From Bradyrhizobium acaciae (lineage in GTDB: Bacteria; Pseudomonadota; Alphaproteobacteria; Rhizobiales; Xanthobacteraceae): DNA of 64,000 nucleotides. Location: positions 1 through 64,000 of the forward strand of contig NZ_JACMYK010000021.1 in assembly GCF_020889785.1 (NCBI RefSeq). Reading direction: 5' to 3'. A program made the position numbers and the translations under genes. Below the pieces are notes generated by a model. That model did no database searches. It was not told where the DNA came from and saw only the letters and a list, made by a program, of their open reading frames with translations. Of this stretch, positions 8,398 through 20,599 are shown in pieces. Each line of letters begins with the position of its first letter. Position 1 is the stretch's first letter.

Positions 8398-9669
8398 GTG
8401 CCCCATTCCAACGACCCCAAACTCCGCTCCTTCATAGACGTCGCGCCGACCTCCGACTTCCCGATCCAGAACCTGCCCTATGGCGTGTTCTCGTCGAAGG
8501 ATGGGCTGGCGCCGCGCGTCGGCGTTGCGATCGGCAACTATGTGCTCGACCTCTGGGAGCTCGAGCAGGACTCGCGGCTCGATGTCGGGCCGCTCGGCGT
8601 GTTCTCGCAGCCGTCGCTGAACGCCTTCATGGCGCTCGGACCGAAAGTGTGGTCGGCGACGCGGGCGCGGATCAGCGAGCTGCTGCGCTCCGATCATCCC
8701 GAGCTGCGCGACAACAAGGAGCTGCGGGCGCGGACGCTGGTGCCGATGGCCGACGTCAGGCTGCACATGCCGTTCGCGGTCTCGGGCTATACCGATTTCT
8801 ATTCGTCGAAGGAGCACGCCACCAATGTCGGCGTCATGTTCCGCGGCAAGGACAATGCGTTGCAGCCGAACTGGTTGCACATGCCGATCGGCTATAACGG
8901 CCGCGCCTCGACGGTTGTGGTCGGCGGCACCAAGGTGCGGCGGCCACGCGGCCAGCTGAAGCCGCCGACCGCAGAGGTGCCGAGCTTCGGTCCCTGCAAG
9001 CGGCTCGACTTCGAGCTGGAGATGGGGGTCGTCGTTGGACAGGCGTCTGCGATGGGCGAGATGCTGACGGAGAAGCAGGCCGAGGAGATGATCTTCGGCT
9101 TCGTCATCCTCAATGACTGGAGCGCGCGCGACATCCAGCAATGGGAATACGTGCCGCTCGGGCCATTTCAGGCCAAGGCGTTCGCGACCTCGATCTCGCC
9201 GTGGGTGGTGACGCGCGAGGCGCTGGAGCCGTTCCGCATGCAGGGCCCGAAGCAGGAGCCGGAGCCGCTCGCCTATCTCAAGCAGGCCCAGCCGAACAAT
9301 TACGACATGCGGCTCGACGTCGCCTTGCGCGCCGGTGCGATGAACGAGGCGAAGACGATCTGCAGCACCAATTTCAAATACATGTACTGGTCATCGGTGC
9401 AGCAGCTCGTGCATCACGCATCATCCGGCTGCGCGATGAATGTCGGCGATCTCTTGGGGTCCGGCACGATCTCCGGTCCGGAAAAGCACCAGCGCGGCAG
9501 TCTGCTCGAAATCAGCTGGAACGGCACCGAGCCGATCGAACTCGCCAGCGGCGTGACGCGTTCGTTCCTGGAGAACGGCGACTCGCTGGTGATGCGCGGC
9601 TGGTGCCAGGGCGACGGTTATCGCGTCGGCTTCGGCGAGGTCGAAGGCACGATCGTCGCGGCGGAGTGA
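8398..9669 (+). CDS. fahA: Fumarylacetoacetase
   Basis: A 423-residue fumarylacetoacetase, matching the family length of about 420. It hydrolyses fumarylacetoacetate to fumarate and acetoacetate, the last step of the homogentisate pathway. Visible features: an N-terminal FAA_hydrolase_N region (FPIQNLPYGVFS), the active-site region YTDFYSSKEHATNVG near 124-138 with the catalytic His, the metal-binding LDFELEMGVVVG near 203-214, and ILNDWSARDIQ with the conserved acidic ligand. Start is GTG at 8398 with GGAG at 8387-8390. No maleylacetoacetate isomerase gene is seen between hmgA and fahA, so that step must be encoded elsewhere or occur with glutathione non-enzymatically. Confidence 0.96.
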   Translation: MPHSNDPKLRSFIDVAPTSDFPIQNLPYGVFSSKDGLAPRVGVAIGNYVLDLWELEQDSRLDVGPLGVFSQPSLNAFMALGPKVWSATRARISELLRSDHPELRDNKELRARTLVPMADVRLHMPFAVSGYTDFYSSKEHATNVGVMFRGKDNALQPNWLHMPIGYNGRASTVVVGGTKVRRPRGQLKPPTAEVPSFGPCKRLDFELEMGVVVGQASAMGEMLTEKQAEEMIFGFVILNDWSARDIQQWEYVPLGPFQAKAFATSISPWVVTREALEPFRMQGPKQEPEPLAYLKQAQPNNYDMRLDVALRAGAMNEAKTICSTNFKYMYWSSVQQLVHHASSGCAMNVGDLLGSGTISGPEKHQRGSLLEISWNGTEPIELASGVTRSFLENGDSLVMRGWCQGDGYRVGFGEVEGTIVAAE

Positions 9670-9676
9670 CGCATCC

Positions 9677-9752
9677 GTCATTGCGAGCGAAGCGAAGCAA
9701 TCCGCGTATGACGATGGATGGATTGCTTCGTCGCTTCGCTCCTCGCAATGAC
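9677..9752. repeat. Dispersed repeat GTCATTGCGAGCGAAGCGAAGCAATCC type
   Basis: An inverted repeat whose ends are GTCATTGCGAGCGAAGCGA and its near-complement at 9733-9752. The same family recurs at 63382-63485. It follows fahA and could also act as a terminator-like hairpin. Confidence 0.75.
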
Positions 9753-9761
9753 GAAGAAAGC

Positions 9762-10072
9762 TCAACGATCCTCCGGCCTGATATCGCGCAGCCGGGCCGA
9801 ATGCGCCGCGCAGTCATCAAGGCTGTATTTCAGATGCACCCGCTTGTCCGACGGCGGCTGGTTCACGGTGCAGACGCCCGGCCGCCATGCCTTGGCGGGG
9901 CGGATCGGCCGCGGCGCGAAGCCGCCGCCGCAGTTCGGGCAGACATTGCCGAGCTTGGTCTCGGCGCAATCCGCACAGAAGGTGCATTCATAGGAGCAGA
10001 TCCGCGCGTCAGCGCGCTCGGTGGCAGGTCCTTGTCGCAATATTCGCAGTTCGGTCGCAGCTGCAGCGCCAT
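9762..10072 (-). pseudogene. DUF1272 zinc-ribbon-like protein, frameshifted
   Basis: From ATG 10072 the reading frame gives MALQLRPNCEYCDKDLPP, the typical DUF1272 N-terminus. The rest of the domain (ARICSYECTFCADC, then CPNCGGGFAPRPIRP) is in another frame that ends at 9762. A single missing base near 10017-10020 joins the two: restoring it gives an uninterrupted domain with four paired cysteines (C9/C12 and those in SYECTFCADC/CPNCGG), a probable metal-binding small protein of unknown function. Either a recent single-base deletion has broken the gene or it is a base-calling error. It lies downstream of the Lrp gene on the same strand. Confidence 0.7.
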
Positions 10073-10156
10073 GATCGTCTCACTAGCCGGATGTTGGAGG
10101 AATGATCGCAGGCCGAGCCGCAAAAGCGAATGACGGAATTCCCTCGATTTGCGCCA

Positions 10157-10648
10157 TCACGCCTGCAGCGATTTCAGCGGCAGCTTGGTGCTCTCCTTCA
10201 GCCGATCGAGCACGATCGATGAGCGCACATGCGCCACGCTCTGGTGCGGCATCAGCACGTTGTTGACGATGTCGGACAGGCTCTTGAGGTCGCGTAGCAT
10301 CACCTTGAGCACGTAGTCGGCGTCTCCGGTCAGCGCATAGGCCTCCTGGATGTCGTCGACGCGGTTGACCAGCTCGCGAAACCGTTTGGCGTTGTCGGGC
10401 GAGTGGGTCGCCAGCGTAATGTGGATGAAGGCGATCAGGCCGAAGCCGAGCGCCTCGCCGGCGAGGTCGGCGTGGTAGCCCGCGATCACCTTCTCCTCCT
10501 CCAGCCGCATCCGCCGCCGCGAGCATTGCGAGGCCGACAGCCCGACGAGCTCGGCCAGCTGCTGGTTGGTCAGCCGGCCGTCGTCTTGCAGGGCGGCGAG
10601 CATCTTGAGGTCGAAGGCGTCGACGTCAGGCATGCGAGAAATATCCAT
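10157..10648 (-). CDS. Lrp/AsnC-family regulator, divergent from hppD
   Basis: About 163 residues. An N-terminal helix-turn-helix (DLKMLAALQDDGRLTNQQLAELVGLSASQCSRRRMRLEEE) is followed by an effector-binding RAM/AsnC domain (GFGLIAFIHITL...DIQEAYALTGDADYVLKVMLRDLKSL). Lrp-type proteins sense amino acids. Divergence from 4-hydroxyphenylpyruvate dioxygenase suggests it governs tyrosine catabolism, perhaps sensing tyrosine or a keto-acid. ATG 10648 is chosen; GTG 10657 and ATG 10633 are alternatives and none has a good ribosome-binding site. Confidence 0.88.
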   Translation of the reverse strand: MDISRMPDVDAFDLKMLAALQDDGRLTNQQLAELVGLSASQCSRRRMRLEEEKVIAGYHADLAGEALGFGLIAFIHITLATHSPDNAKRFRELVNRVDDIQEAYALTGDADYVLKVMLRDLKSLSDIVNNVLMPHQSVAHVRSSIVLDRLKESTKLPLKSLQA

Positions 10649-10653
10649 TTCAT

Positions 10654-10666
10654 GCACGGATCGTGC
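10654..10666. promoter_or_regulatory. Inverted repeat GCACG-GAT-CGTGC at the Lrp 5' end
   Basis: A perfect 5-bp inverted repeat with 3-bp spacer lies between the Lrp start and hppD. A location over the regulator's translation start fits autoregulation, but this is inferred from symmetry and position alone. Confidence 0.35.
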
Positions 10667-10756
10667 GCAAAACTAGCAAATCAGAGACCACTTTGCACGC
10701 ACGTTGCGCATCAGATGACGGAAACTGGTCTCCAGACAAATCAGGGAGTTGCCGCC

Positions 10757-11875
<1,119 letters not shown>

Positions 11876-11913
11876 CTGCTCAGGGGCAGTTTGCCGGCGC
11901 AAGACCAAAAGGT

Positions 11914-12060
11914 GTCGTCCCGGCGAACGCCGGGACCCATACCGCGGAATCTATCAAGTGTGCCGGGGTGGCCGTCCCGCGGAACGATTGTGCACAACAA
12001 CTACGCTTCGGGGTTATGGGTCCCGGCGCGCGCTCGCTCCGCTCGCTTGTCCGGGACGAC
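11914..12060. repeat. Dispersed repeat GTCGTCCCGGCGAA...GCCGGGACGAC family
   Basis: Begins GTCGTCCCGGCGAACGCCGG and ends TTGTCCGGGACGAC, with internal GGGACCCAT / ATGGGTCCC complementarity. Related copies lie at 27206-27323 and 32042-32162. Confidence 0.75.
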
Positions 12061-12068
12061 GGCGGAGA

Positions 12069-13172
12069 CTATTTCCACGCTGCCGTCACATCCTCGATCT
12101 TCGCCATTTCCGGCTCGCGGATTGCCGACGGCGTGCGCGAGAAGCGCGGCGCGGGGGCGGGCTGGGTGACGCCGTGACGCTCGACGAACACCTGGCGTGC
12201 CGCCATGTGCGGATGCTTCGGGGCTTCCTCCATGGTCAGGATCGGCGCGAAGCAGATGTCGGTGCCTTCCATGATCGTGCACCAGTCCGCGCGCGATTTG
12301 GTCTTGAACACCTTTTCCAGCTTCGCCTTCAGCGCCGGCCAGGCCTTGCGGTCCATCTGCGCATCGAAGTCGGCGTCGGTGAGATCTGCGTGCTTGCGCA
12401 GCAGCGCGTAGAACTGCGGCTCGATCGAGCCGATCGAGATGAAGTTGCCGCATGAGCATTCGTAGACGCCGTAGAAATGCGCGCCGCCGTCCAGGAAATT
12501 CTGGTCGCGGCCGCCGCTCCAGCGGCCCTGTGCGGCCATGTCGTAGAACATCGACATCAGCGAGGCCGCGCCGTCGCACATCGCGGTATCGACCACCTGT
12601 CCCTTGCCGGACTTCTGCGCTTCCAGCAGAGCTGCAAGCACGCCCACCACGAGGTACAGCGCGCCGCCGCCGAAATCGCCGACCAGGTTGAGCGGCGGCA
12701 CCGGCTTCTCCTTGGTGCCGATCGCAGCCAGCGCGCCGGTGATCGAGATGTAGTTGATGTCGTGGCCGGCGGCATTCGCCAGCGGGCCTTCCTGGCCCCA
12801 GCCGGTCATGCGACCAAACACCAGTTTGGGATTGCGCGCGAGCACGACGTCAGGGCCGAGGCCGAGGCGCTCCATCACGCCGGGGCGAAAGCCCTCGATC
12901 AGCGCGTCGGCATGGCTGAGCAGTTCGAGCACTTCAGCGATCGCCGCCTTGTTCTTGAGGTCGAGCTCGATGACCTTGCGGCCGCGGGTTGCGACCGCCT
13001 TCAGATTCTTTCCCGCGCCGACCCGGTCCAGCGTGATGACCTCGGCGCCCATGTCGGCGAGCAGCATGCAGGCGAACGGGCCGGGACCGATTCCGGCGAA
13101 TTCGACGATGCGGAAGCCTGTGAGCGGGCCCGAGGTGCGAGCGGCGGTTTGGGAGGCGGGCTTATCGAGCAC
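12069..13172 (-). CDS. CaiB/BaiF CoA-transferase family protein, alpha-methylacyl-CoA racemase-like
   Basis: A 367-residue class III CoA-transferase-fold protein. [27 protein letters not shown] is the family N-terminus, and [13 protein letters not shown] (about residues 139-151) carries the His-Asp pair characteristic of alpha-methylacyl-CoA racemases rather than the single catalytic Asp of CaiB/Frc transferases. It probably epimerises 2-methylacyl-CoA esters for beta-oxidation of branched chains. Start is GTG 13172 with only a weak upstream purine stretch. A symmetric operator-like element lies about 190 bases upstream. Confidence 0.85.
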   Translation of the reverse strand: MLDKPASQTAARTSGPLTGFRIVEFAGIGPGPFACMLLADMGAEVITLDRVGAGKNLKAVATRGRKVIELDLKNKAAIAEVLELLSHADALIEGFRPGVMERLGLGPDVVLARNPKLVFGRMTGWGQEGPLANAAGHDINYISITGALAAIGTKEKPVPPLNLVGDFGGGALYLVVGVLAALLEAQKSGKGQVVDTAMCDGAASLMSMFYDMAAQGRWSGGRDQNFLDGGAHFYGVYECSCGNFISIGSIEPQFYALLRKHADLTDADFDAQMDRKAWPALKAKLEKVFKTKSRADWCTIMEGTDICFAPILTMEEAPKHPHMAARQVFVERHGVTQPAPAPRFSRTPSAIREPEMAKIEDVTAAWK

Positions 13173-13356
13173 GTTGTTGTTCCGTTGTTGCTGTAGGGAA
13201 GTGATCGAAGGGTCTTTTCAGCGGCGGTTCGGCGCGCAAGGTGGCACGCGGCTGCCTTTTGGGGGCGCGGGCGGCAGCCATGGCGATGGTGTTCGTCTGT
13301 TCTGCCGAACGTCATGGGTCCTCTCCCCGGGGCCGTCCACCTGACGGTATTTTTAA

Positions 13357-13372
13357 TTAGCTGATTAGCTAA
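13357..13372. promoter_or_regulatory. Operator-like inverted repeat TTAGCT-GATT-AGCTAA
   Basis: A perfect 6-bp inverted repeat with a 4-bp spacer in an AT-rich island, sharply different from the GC-rich surroundings. It lies upstream of the racemase-like gene and past the end of the cox operon, and resembles TetR/MarR-type sites. No local regulator gene is nearby. The rest of 13173-13483 holds nothing else I recognise apart from the cox terminator. Confidence 0.45.
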
Positions 13373-13433
13373 ATTCTCTCGCCTAATGGGGGATGTGGCA
13401 AGCCTTTTCGGCTGGAATGCCAGCAAAACGCGA

Positions 13434-13457
13434 ACGGCGCGCATCGCTGCGCGCCGT
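13434..13457 (-). terminator. Rho-independent terminator of the cox operon
   Basis: A perfect 10-bp stem (ACGGCGCGCA / TGCGCGCCGT) with a 4-base loop, followed on the minus strand by TCGCGTTTTGC. It lies 27 bases beyond the coxM stop. Confidence 0.65.
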
Positions 13458-13483
13458 CTGCATAGGTTCCGGAAGGATAGAGG

Positions 13484-14284
13484 CTAGCCGGCGGCGGTCA
13501 CCGCGCGCTGACCCATCACCTTCACGAGGTTCGCGCGGTAATCCGCCGAGCCGTGGATGTCGGCGAGCAGGCCGCTTGCCGCAATCGTCACGCTGTCGAG
13601 CGCTGACGCCGCCCAGTTCGCCTTCAGCGCCTGCTCGATCGGGCCGACCCGCATGACACCACTCTGCGATGCGCCGGTTGCGGCGACGCGGACGTCGCCC
13701 GCCTTGGTCTTGGCGACGAACACGCCGGTCAACGCGAAGCGCGAGGCCGGGTTCGGAAACTTCGCATAGCCCGCCTTGGCCGGAACGGGGAACGACACCG
13801 CGGTGATGATCTCGCCATCCTCGAGTGCCGTCGAGAACAGGCCCTTGAAGAAGTCCTCCGCCGCGATTGACCGCTTGTTGGTCTTAATCGTCGCGCCAAG
13901 CGCCAGCACCGCCGCCGGATAGTCCGCCGCCGGGTCGTTGTTGGCGAGTGAACCGCCGATCGTGCCGCGATAGCGCACGGCGGGATCGCCGATCTCCGAC
14001 GCCAGACTGGAGAGCGCGGGGATCGCCTTCTTGACCGCATCGCTTTGCGCCACATCGTAATGCGGCGTCGCGGCCTTGATGGTGACGGTGTCGCCGGACA
14101 CGTCGATGCCGATCATGTCCTTGATCTTGGCGACGTCGATCACGTCGGATGGCGCAGCGAGGCGCTGCTTCATCACGGGGAGCAGGGTCTGGCCGCCGGA
14201 CAGGAACTTGGAGTCCGTGCCCTTGGCGAACTGCGCCACGGCATCGTCGATCGAGGATGCGCGGTGATAGTTGGTCTCGTACAT
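13484..14284 (-). CDS. coxM: FAD-binding (medium) subunit of a CO-dehydrogenase-like molybdenum hydroxylase
   Basis: A 266-residue CoxM/CutM-type flavoprotein. The FAD motifs are FLSGGQTLLPVMKQRL (residues 27-42, AGGxS/T type) and the TIGGSLANNDPAADYPA stretch near 108-124. It passes electrons from the iron-sulfur subunit to an acceptor. ATG 14284 (MYETNYHRA) is the family start and AGGGAGGAT precedes it. It begins 11 bases after coxL and is third in the S-L-M order. Confidence 0.92.
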   Translation of the reverse strand: MYETNYHRASSIDDAVAQFAKGTDSKFLSGGQTLLPVMKQRLAAPSDVIDVAKIKDMIGIDVSGDTVTIKAATPHYDVAQSDAVKKAIPALSSLASEIGDPAVRYRGTIGGSLANNDPAADYPAAVLALGATIKTNKRSIAAEDFFKGLFSTALEDGEIITAVSFPVPAKAGYAKFPNPASRFALTGVFVAKTKAGDVRVAATGASQSGVMRVGPIEQALKANWAASALDSVTIAASGLLADIHGSADYRANLVKVMGQRAVTAAG

Positions 14285-14295
14285 CGTATCCTCCC

Positions 14296-16635
<2,340 letters not shown>

Positions 16636-16725
16636 GGTCTAGTCCTCCCGACCGGAGATTCGATTTGCCGCCGTTTCCATCGAGATCGGCGGTGATGAGC
16701 TTGATCGTATGCGTTGCGTCAGCTG

Positions 16726-17226
<501 letters not shown>

Positions 17227-17628
17227 GCGTTTCTCCCAATAGCTTCGTTATGGGCCCAGTAGACCACGCTTCACGGGGGGCGTAACCGCGATCAAAGTCG
17301 TAGTTGCGGCCGTGTCATGAAGGCGCCGGGCAGTGCCTGCGATCCTAGCAGGCAGCCGTTCAATGGGCAATTTGCCAGCGGCCAGTGGCGTGCTCCGGCA
17401 CGATGGATTGGGTGGCGGTGCGAGGGATTCGGCCGGCTGATCCTAATTGCGCCATGTCAAAAACCACCGCGACGACTGCTACTACCTTCCGCCTATAACG
17501 GCAAAAAAGCGTTGCTGGCATTTTCATCGCCGACATAGCGACTGAAGATCGCTGGTTCACGAATTGGGTAGTGAGACGCGGCGCGCGATGAATCCATCGC
17601 GGCAACGAAACCATATTGGAGGAAGCCA
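17227..17628. other. Divergent promoter region of coxS and the PQQ dehydrogenase
   Basis: 402 bases without a supported gene. Short open frames here lack ribosome-binding sites and family resemblance. GGAGGAAGCCA directly precedes the dehydrogenase ATG at 17629. I could not identify a specific operator. Confidence 0.5.
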
Positions 17629-19344
17629 ATGAAGCTGAGGAGCGGGATTTTCTTTGCCGGCGTGTCGCTGGTCGCCATGGTCATGGCAGGCATTGGTGCG
17701 TCGAGAGCGAATGATTCCGTCGTGAAGGCGGCGTCCGATCCGAACGGATGGGCGATCGCCGGCCACGATTACGGCAATACGCGTTTCAGCCCGCTGAAGC
17801 AGATCAATTCCGAGAATGCCGGCAAGCTTCAGCTCGTCTACTCGCTGTCACTTGCGTCGTTGCGCTCCAACGAATCGTCGCCGGTCGTGATCGGCAAGAA
17901 CCTGTACGTGTCGACCTCGTGGGGTCCGAAATACGTCTATGCGATCGACGCCGCGACCGGCGCACGCAAATGGACCTGGCAGCCCGACATTCCGGATGAC
18001 GTGCTTCAATATGCCTGCTGCGACGTCAATAACCGCGGCGTGTCCTATGCCGACGGCAAGATCTTCGTCGGCCGGCTCGACGGCAAGCTGACCGCGCTCG
18101 ATGCCGAGACCGGCAAGGAGCTCTGGACCTCGACCGTCGTCGACTACAAGCAGGGCTCGGTCATCACCTCGCCGCCGCTCATCGTCCGCGACAAGGTCAT
18201 CACCGGCTTCGGCGGCGGCGAATACGGCGTCCGCGGCGCGCTGCAGGCCTTCAACCTCAAGGACGGCAAGCTGCTCTGGCAGACCTTCACGGTGCCGGCG
18301 CCGGGTGAACCCGGCAGCGATACCTGGAAGGGGGACACCGGGCTGCATGGCGGCGGCGCCGCCTGGCTGGTCGGCTCCTACGACGCCAAATCCGACACGG
18401 TCTACTGGGGTACCAGCAATCCGGGGCCGTGGAATACGGGTGTGCGCTCCACCGGCGACGGCAATTTCGGCAAGCTGACCAACCTCTACACCGCCTCGAC
18501 GCTGGCGATCGATCCCAACACCGGCAAGATCAAGTGGCACATCCAGGGCACGCCGGCCGACGCCTGGGACTACGACGGCGTCAACGAACTGCTGCTCGCC
18601 GACCTTAAGATCAAGGGCGCCGAAACACCGGTCCTGATGAAGGCGGACCGCAACGGCTTCTTCTTCGTGGCCAACCGCGAGACCGGCAAGGTGATCTCGG
18701 CCGAGAAGTACGTCTTCGCCAATTGGGCCAAGAAGTGGGACATCAACACGATGCGGGCGGAAGAGGACCCGGACAAGCGTCCGGGCCCCGGCCATCCCGC
18801 CAAGGACATCTGCCCGAACCTGATCGGCGGCAAGAACTGGCAGCCGATGTCGTTCAACCCGCAGACCGGCCTCGTCTACATCCCGAGCAACAATGTCTGC
18901 ATGGACTGGTCGGTCAGCGACGTGAACTACAAGCGCGGCGTGTTCTATCTCGGCGCCGAATTTCCGACCAAGCCGGGTCCCGGCGGCTTCCTCGGCGAGC
19001 TCGTGGCCTGGGATCCCGTGGCCAACAAGAAGGTATGGAGCATCAAGGAAGACCTGCCCTTCAACGGCGGTACGCTGACGACCGGCGGCAATCTGGTGTT
19101 TTCAGGCAATCTGCACGGCGACTTCCGCGCCATCGATGCCAAGAACGGCAAGGTGTTGTGGAGCAAGAACCTCGGCAGCGGCATCGGCGCCGGTCCGGTG
19201 ACCTATTCGGTCGACGGCAAGCAGTATGTCGCGATCGTGGTCGGACGCACCGCGGCGCTGCCGGCCTTCCTCGGTGACATCGGCAAGAAGATGGTCGCCG
19301 CGGCGCCGGAAGGCGGCTCGCTGTTCGTGTTCGCCCTGCAGTAA
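17629..19344 (+). CDS. PQQ-dependent alcohol dehydrogenase with lanthanide-type active site
   Basis: A 571-residue periplasmic quinoprotein with an N-terminal signal peptide (to about residue 27) and an eight-bladed propeller. The vicinal disulfide is Cys130-Cys131; metal ligands are Glu198 (GGGEYG) and Asn264 (TSNPGPWN). The catalytic Asp314 is followed two residues later by Asp316 (WDYDG); this extra Asp marks lanthanide-dependent XoxF/ExaF/PedH enzymes, whereas calcium-dependent MxaF has Ala there. It should oxidise methanol, ethanol or similar primary alcohols. Which clade (XoxF or ExaF/PedH) I cannot decide by eye. GGAGGAAG precedes ATG 17629. A fused XoxJ-like/cytochrome c gene follows by 22 bases. 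Confidence 0.93.
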   Translation: MKLRSGIFFAGVSLVAMVMAGIGASRANDSVVKAASDPNGWAIAGHDYGNTRFSPLKQINSENAGKLQLVYSLSLASLRSNESSPVVIGKNLYVSTSWGPKYVYAIDAATGARKWTWQPDIPDDVLQYACCDVNNRGVSYADGKIFVGRLDGKLTALDAETGKELWTSTVVDYKQGSVITSPPLIVRDKVITGFGGGEYGVRGALQAFNLKDGKLLWQTFTVPAPGEPGSDTWKGDTGLHGGGAAWLVGSYDAKSDTVYWGTSNPGPWNTGVRSTGDGNFGKLTNLYTASTLAIDPNTGKIKWHIQGTPADAWDYDGVNELLLADLKIKGAETPVLMKADRNGFFFVANRETGKVISAEKYVFANWAKKWDINTMRAEEDPDKRPGPGHPAKDICPNLIGGKNWQPMSFNPQTGLVYIPSNNVCMDWSVSDVNYKRGVFYLGAEFPTKPGPGGFLGELVAWDPVANKKVWSIKEDLPFNGGTLTTGGNLVFSGNLHGDFRAIDAKNGKVLWSKNLGSGIGAGPVTYSVDGKQYVAIVVGRTAALPAFLGDIGKKMVAAAPEGGSLFVFALQ

Positions 19345-19366
19345 CCACCGTCACGAGGAGGCAGCC

Positions 19367-20563
19367 TTGTCCGCGTCCCGCATCAAGTCCAATGAAGTGC
19401 CCAGCTCTGCGCGCAGCGCACGGTCGGGAAAGGCGATCCGGACCGTGCTGCTCTCCGCCACCCTGCTCTCGCCGGCCTTCCCGGCCGGCGCGGAGGAGGC
19501 CAAGCCGCCGCTGCGGCTCTGCGCCGATCCGACCAACCTGCCGTTCTCGAGCGACGAGCCGGGTAAGCCCGGCCTCTATCTCGAGATCGGCCAGGCGGTG
19601 GCCGAGAAGCTCGGCCGCACGGTGAGCTATAATTGGTACAAGTCCTATTTCGGCAAACGCACCGTGCGCGAGACACTGCTCAGCAAGCAGTGCGACGCCA
19701 TGGTCGGCCTGCCCTTGATCGAGGACTTCATGGGGCCGGCGGTGATCTTCTCGAAGCCGATCGCCCATGAAGGCTACGCGCTGGTCGGCGCCAAAGATCG
19801 CAAGCTTGCCGGAATCGACGACCTCAGGGGATTGCGGGTTGCGGTGCAATATCAATCGACGCCGCAAAACCTGCTGGCGATGCGCGACGATATCCAGAAG
19901 GTCACCGTGCTCAGCCCGGAGGAGGGCATGACGGCCCTCGAACAGGGCAAGGTCGATATCGCGTTCATCTGGGCGCCGGTGGCGGGCTGGCTCAACAAGA
20001 CCAGCTACGGCGACAAGTACCAGATCGTGTCGACCGAGGGCGACGGCCTGCTCTGGGCCACCGCGATCGGCTTCGCCAAGCCGTCCGGCGCGCTGCGCGA
20101 TGAGGTCGACGGCGTGCTGCCGTCGCTGCAGCCGGAGATTTCGGCCCTGTTTGCCAAGTATGGTGTGCCGAACGGCGCTCCGGTGAAGTTCGGCCAAATG
20201 GTCCCGGCGACGACGTCGTCCGTCGGGGCGAGCGAGCCGGTCACGGTCGGGCAGGCGACGGCGGCCGAGAAGCCGGTGCAGACCGCCGCGGCTGCCGGGG
20301 ACGTCAACGCGGGTCGCGAGGTGTTCAACGGCACCTGCGCCCATTGCCACGGTCCGGACGCGGTGCAGGCTGAGCGAAAGATCGACCTCAGGCTGCTCAA
20401 GAAGCGCTATGCTGACGACATGGAATCGACATTCTGGAAGACGGTCCATGACGGGCGGCCGGCCAAAGGCATGCCGGCATGGAAGGATGTCTTCAGCGAC
20501 GACGAGCTCGGAAACGTATATGCCTATCTGCAGAGTGTGCAGGATACCGGCGGGTCGAACTAG
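19367..20563 (+). CDS. Fusion of XoxJ/MxaJ-like periplasmic binding domain and cytochrome c, partner of the PQQ dehydrogenase
   Basis: 398 residues, signal peptide to about residue 42. Residues 48-265 are a substrate-binding-protein-like domain of the quinoprotein-associated type (LRLCADPTNLPFSS... and the family-typical PLIEDFMGPAVIFSKP). After a linker rich in Ala, Thr and Val (280-310) comes a class I cytochrome c domain with haem motif CAHCH (324-328) and probable axial Met369 (GMPAW). In methylotrophs XoxJ and the electron acceptor XoxG are usually separate proteins; here both functions appear in one chain. The start is TTG 19367, five bases after GAGGAGG (19355-19361); no in-frame ATG exists before the mature domain. 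Confidence 0.88.
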   Translation: MSASRIKSNEVPSSARSARSGKAIRTVLLSATLLSPAFPAGAEEAKPPLRLCADPTNLPFSSDEPGKPGLYLEIGQAVAEKLGRTVSYNWYKSYFGKRTVRETLLSKQCDAMVGLPLIEDFMGPAVIFSKPIAHEGYALVGAKDRKLAGIDDLRGLRVAVQYQSTPQNLLAMRDDIQKVTVLSPEEGMTALEQGKVDIAFIWAPVAGWLNKTSYGDKYQIVSTEGDGLLWATAIGFAKPSGALRDEVDGVLPSLQPEISALFAKYGVPNGAPVKFGQMVPATTSSVGASEPVTVGQATAAEKPVQTAAAAGDVNAGREVFNGTCAHCHGPDAVQAERKIDLRLLKKRYADDMESTFWKTVHDGRPAKGMPAWKDVFSDDELGNVYAYLQSVQDTGGSN

Positions 20564-20599
20564 CTGCCGCTACCAGCAGAGAGCAGTGCGAGGGTCCTC

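Noticed and set aside
17629..19344. Calcium-dependent MxaF methanol dehydrogenase
   Set aside because: Asp316 two residues after catalytic Asp314 is the lanthanide signature, and no mxaI-like gene follows.
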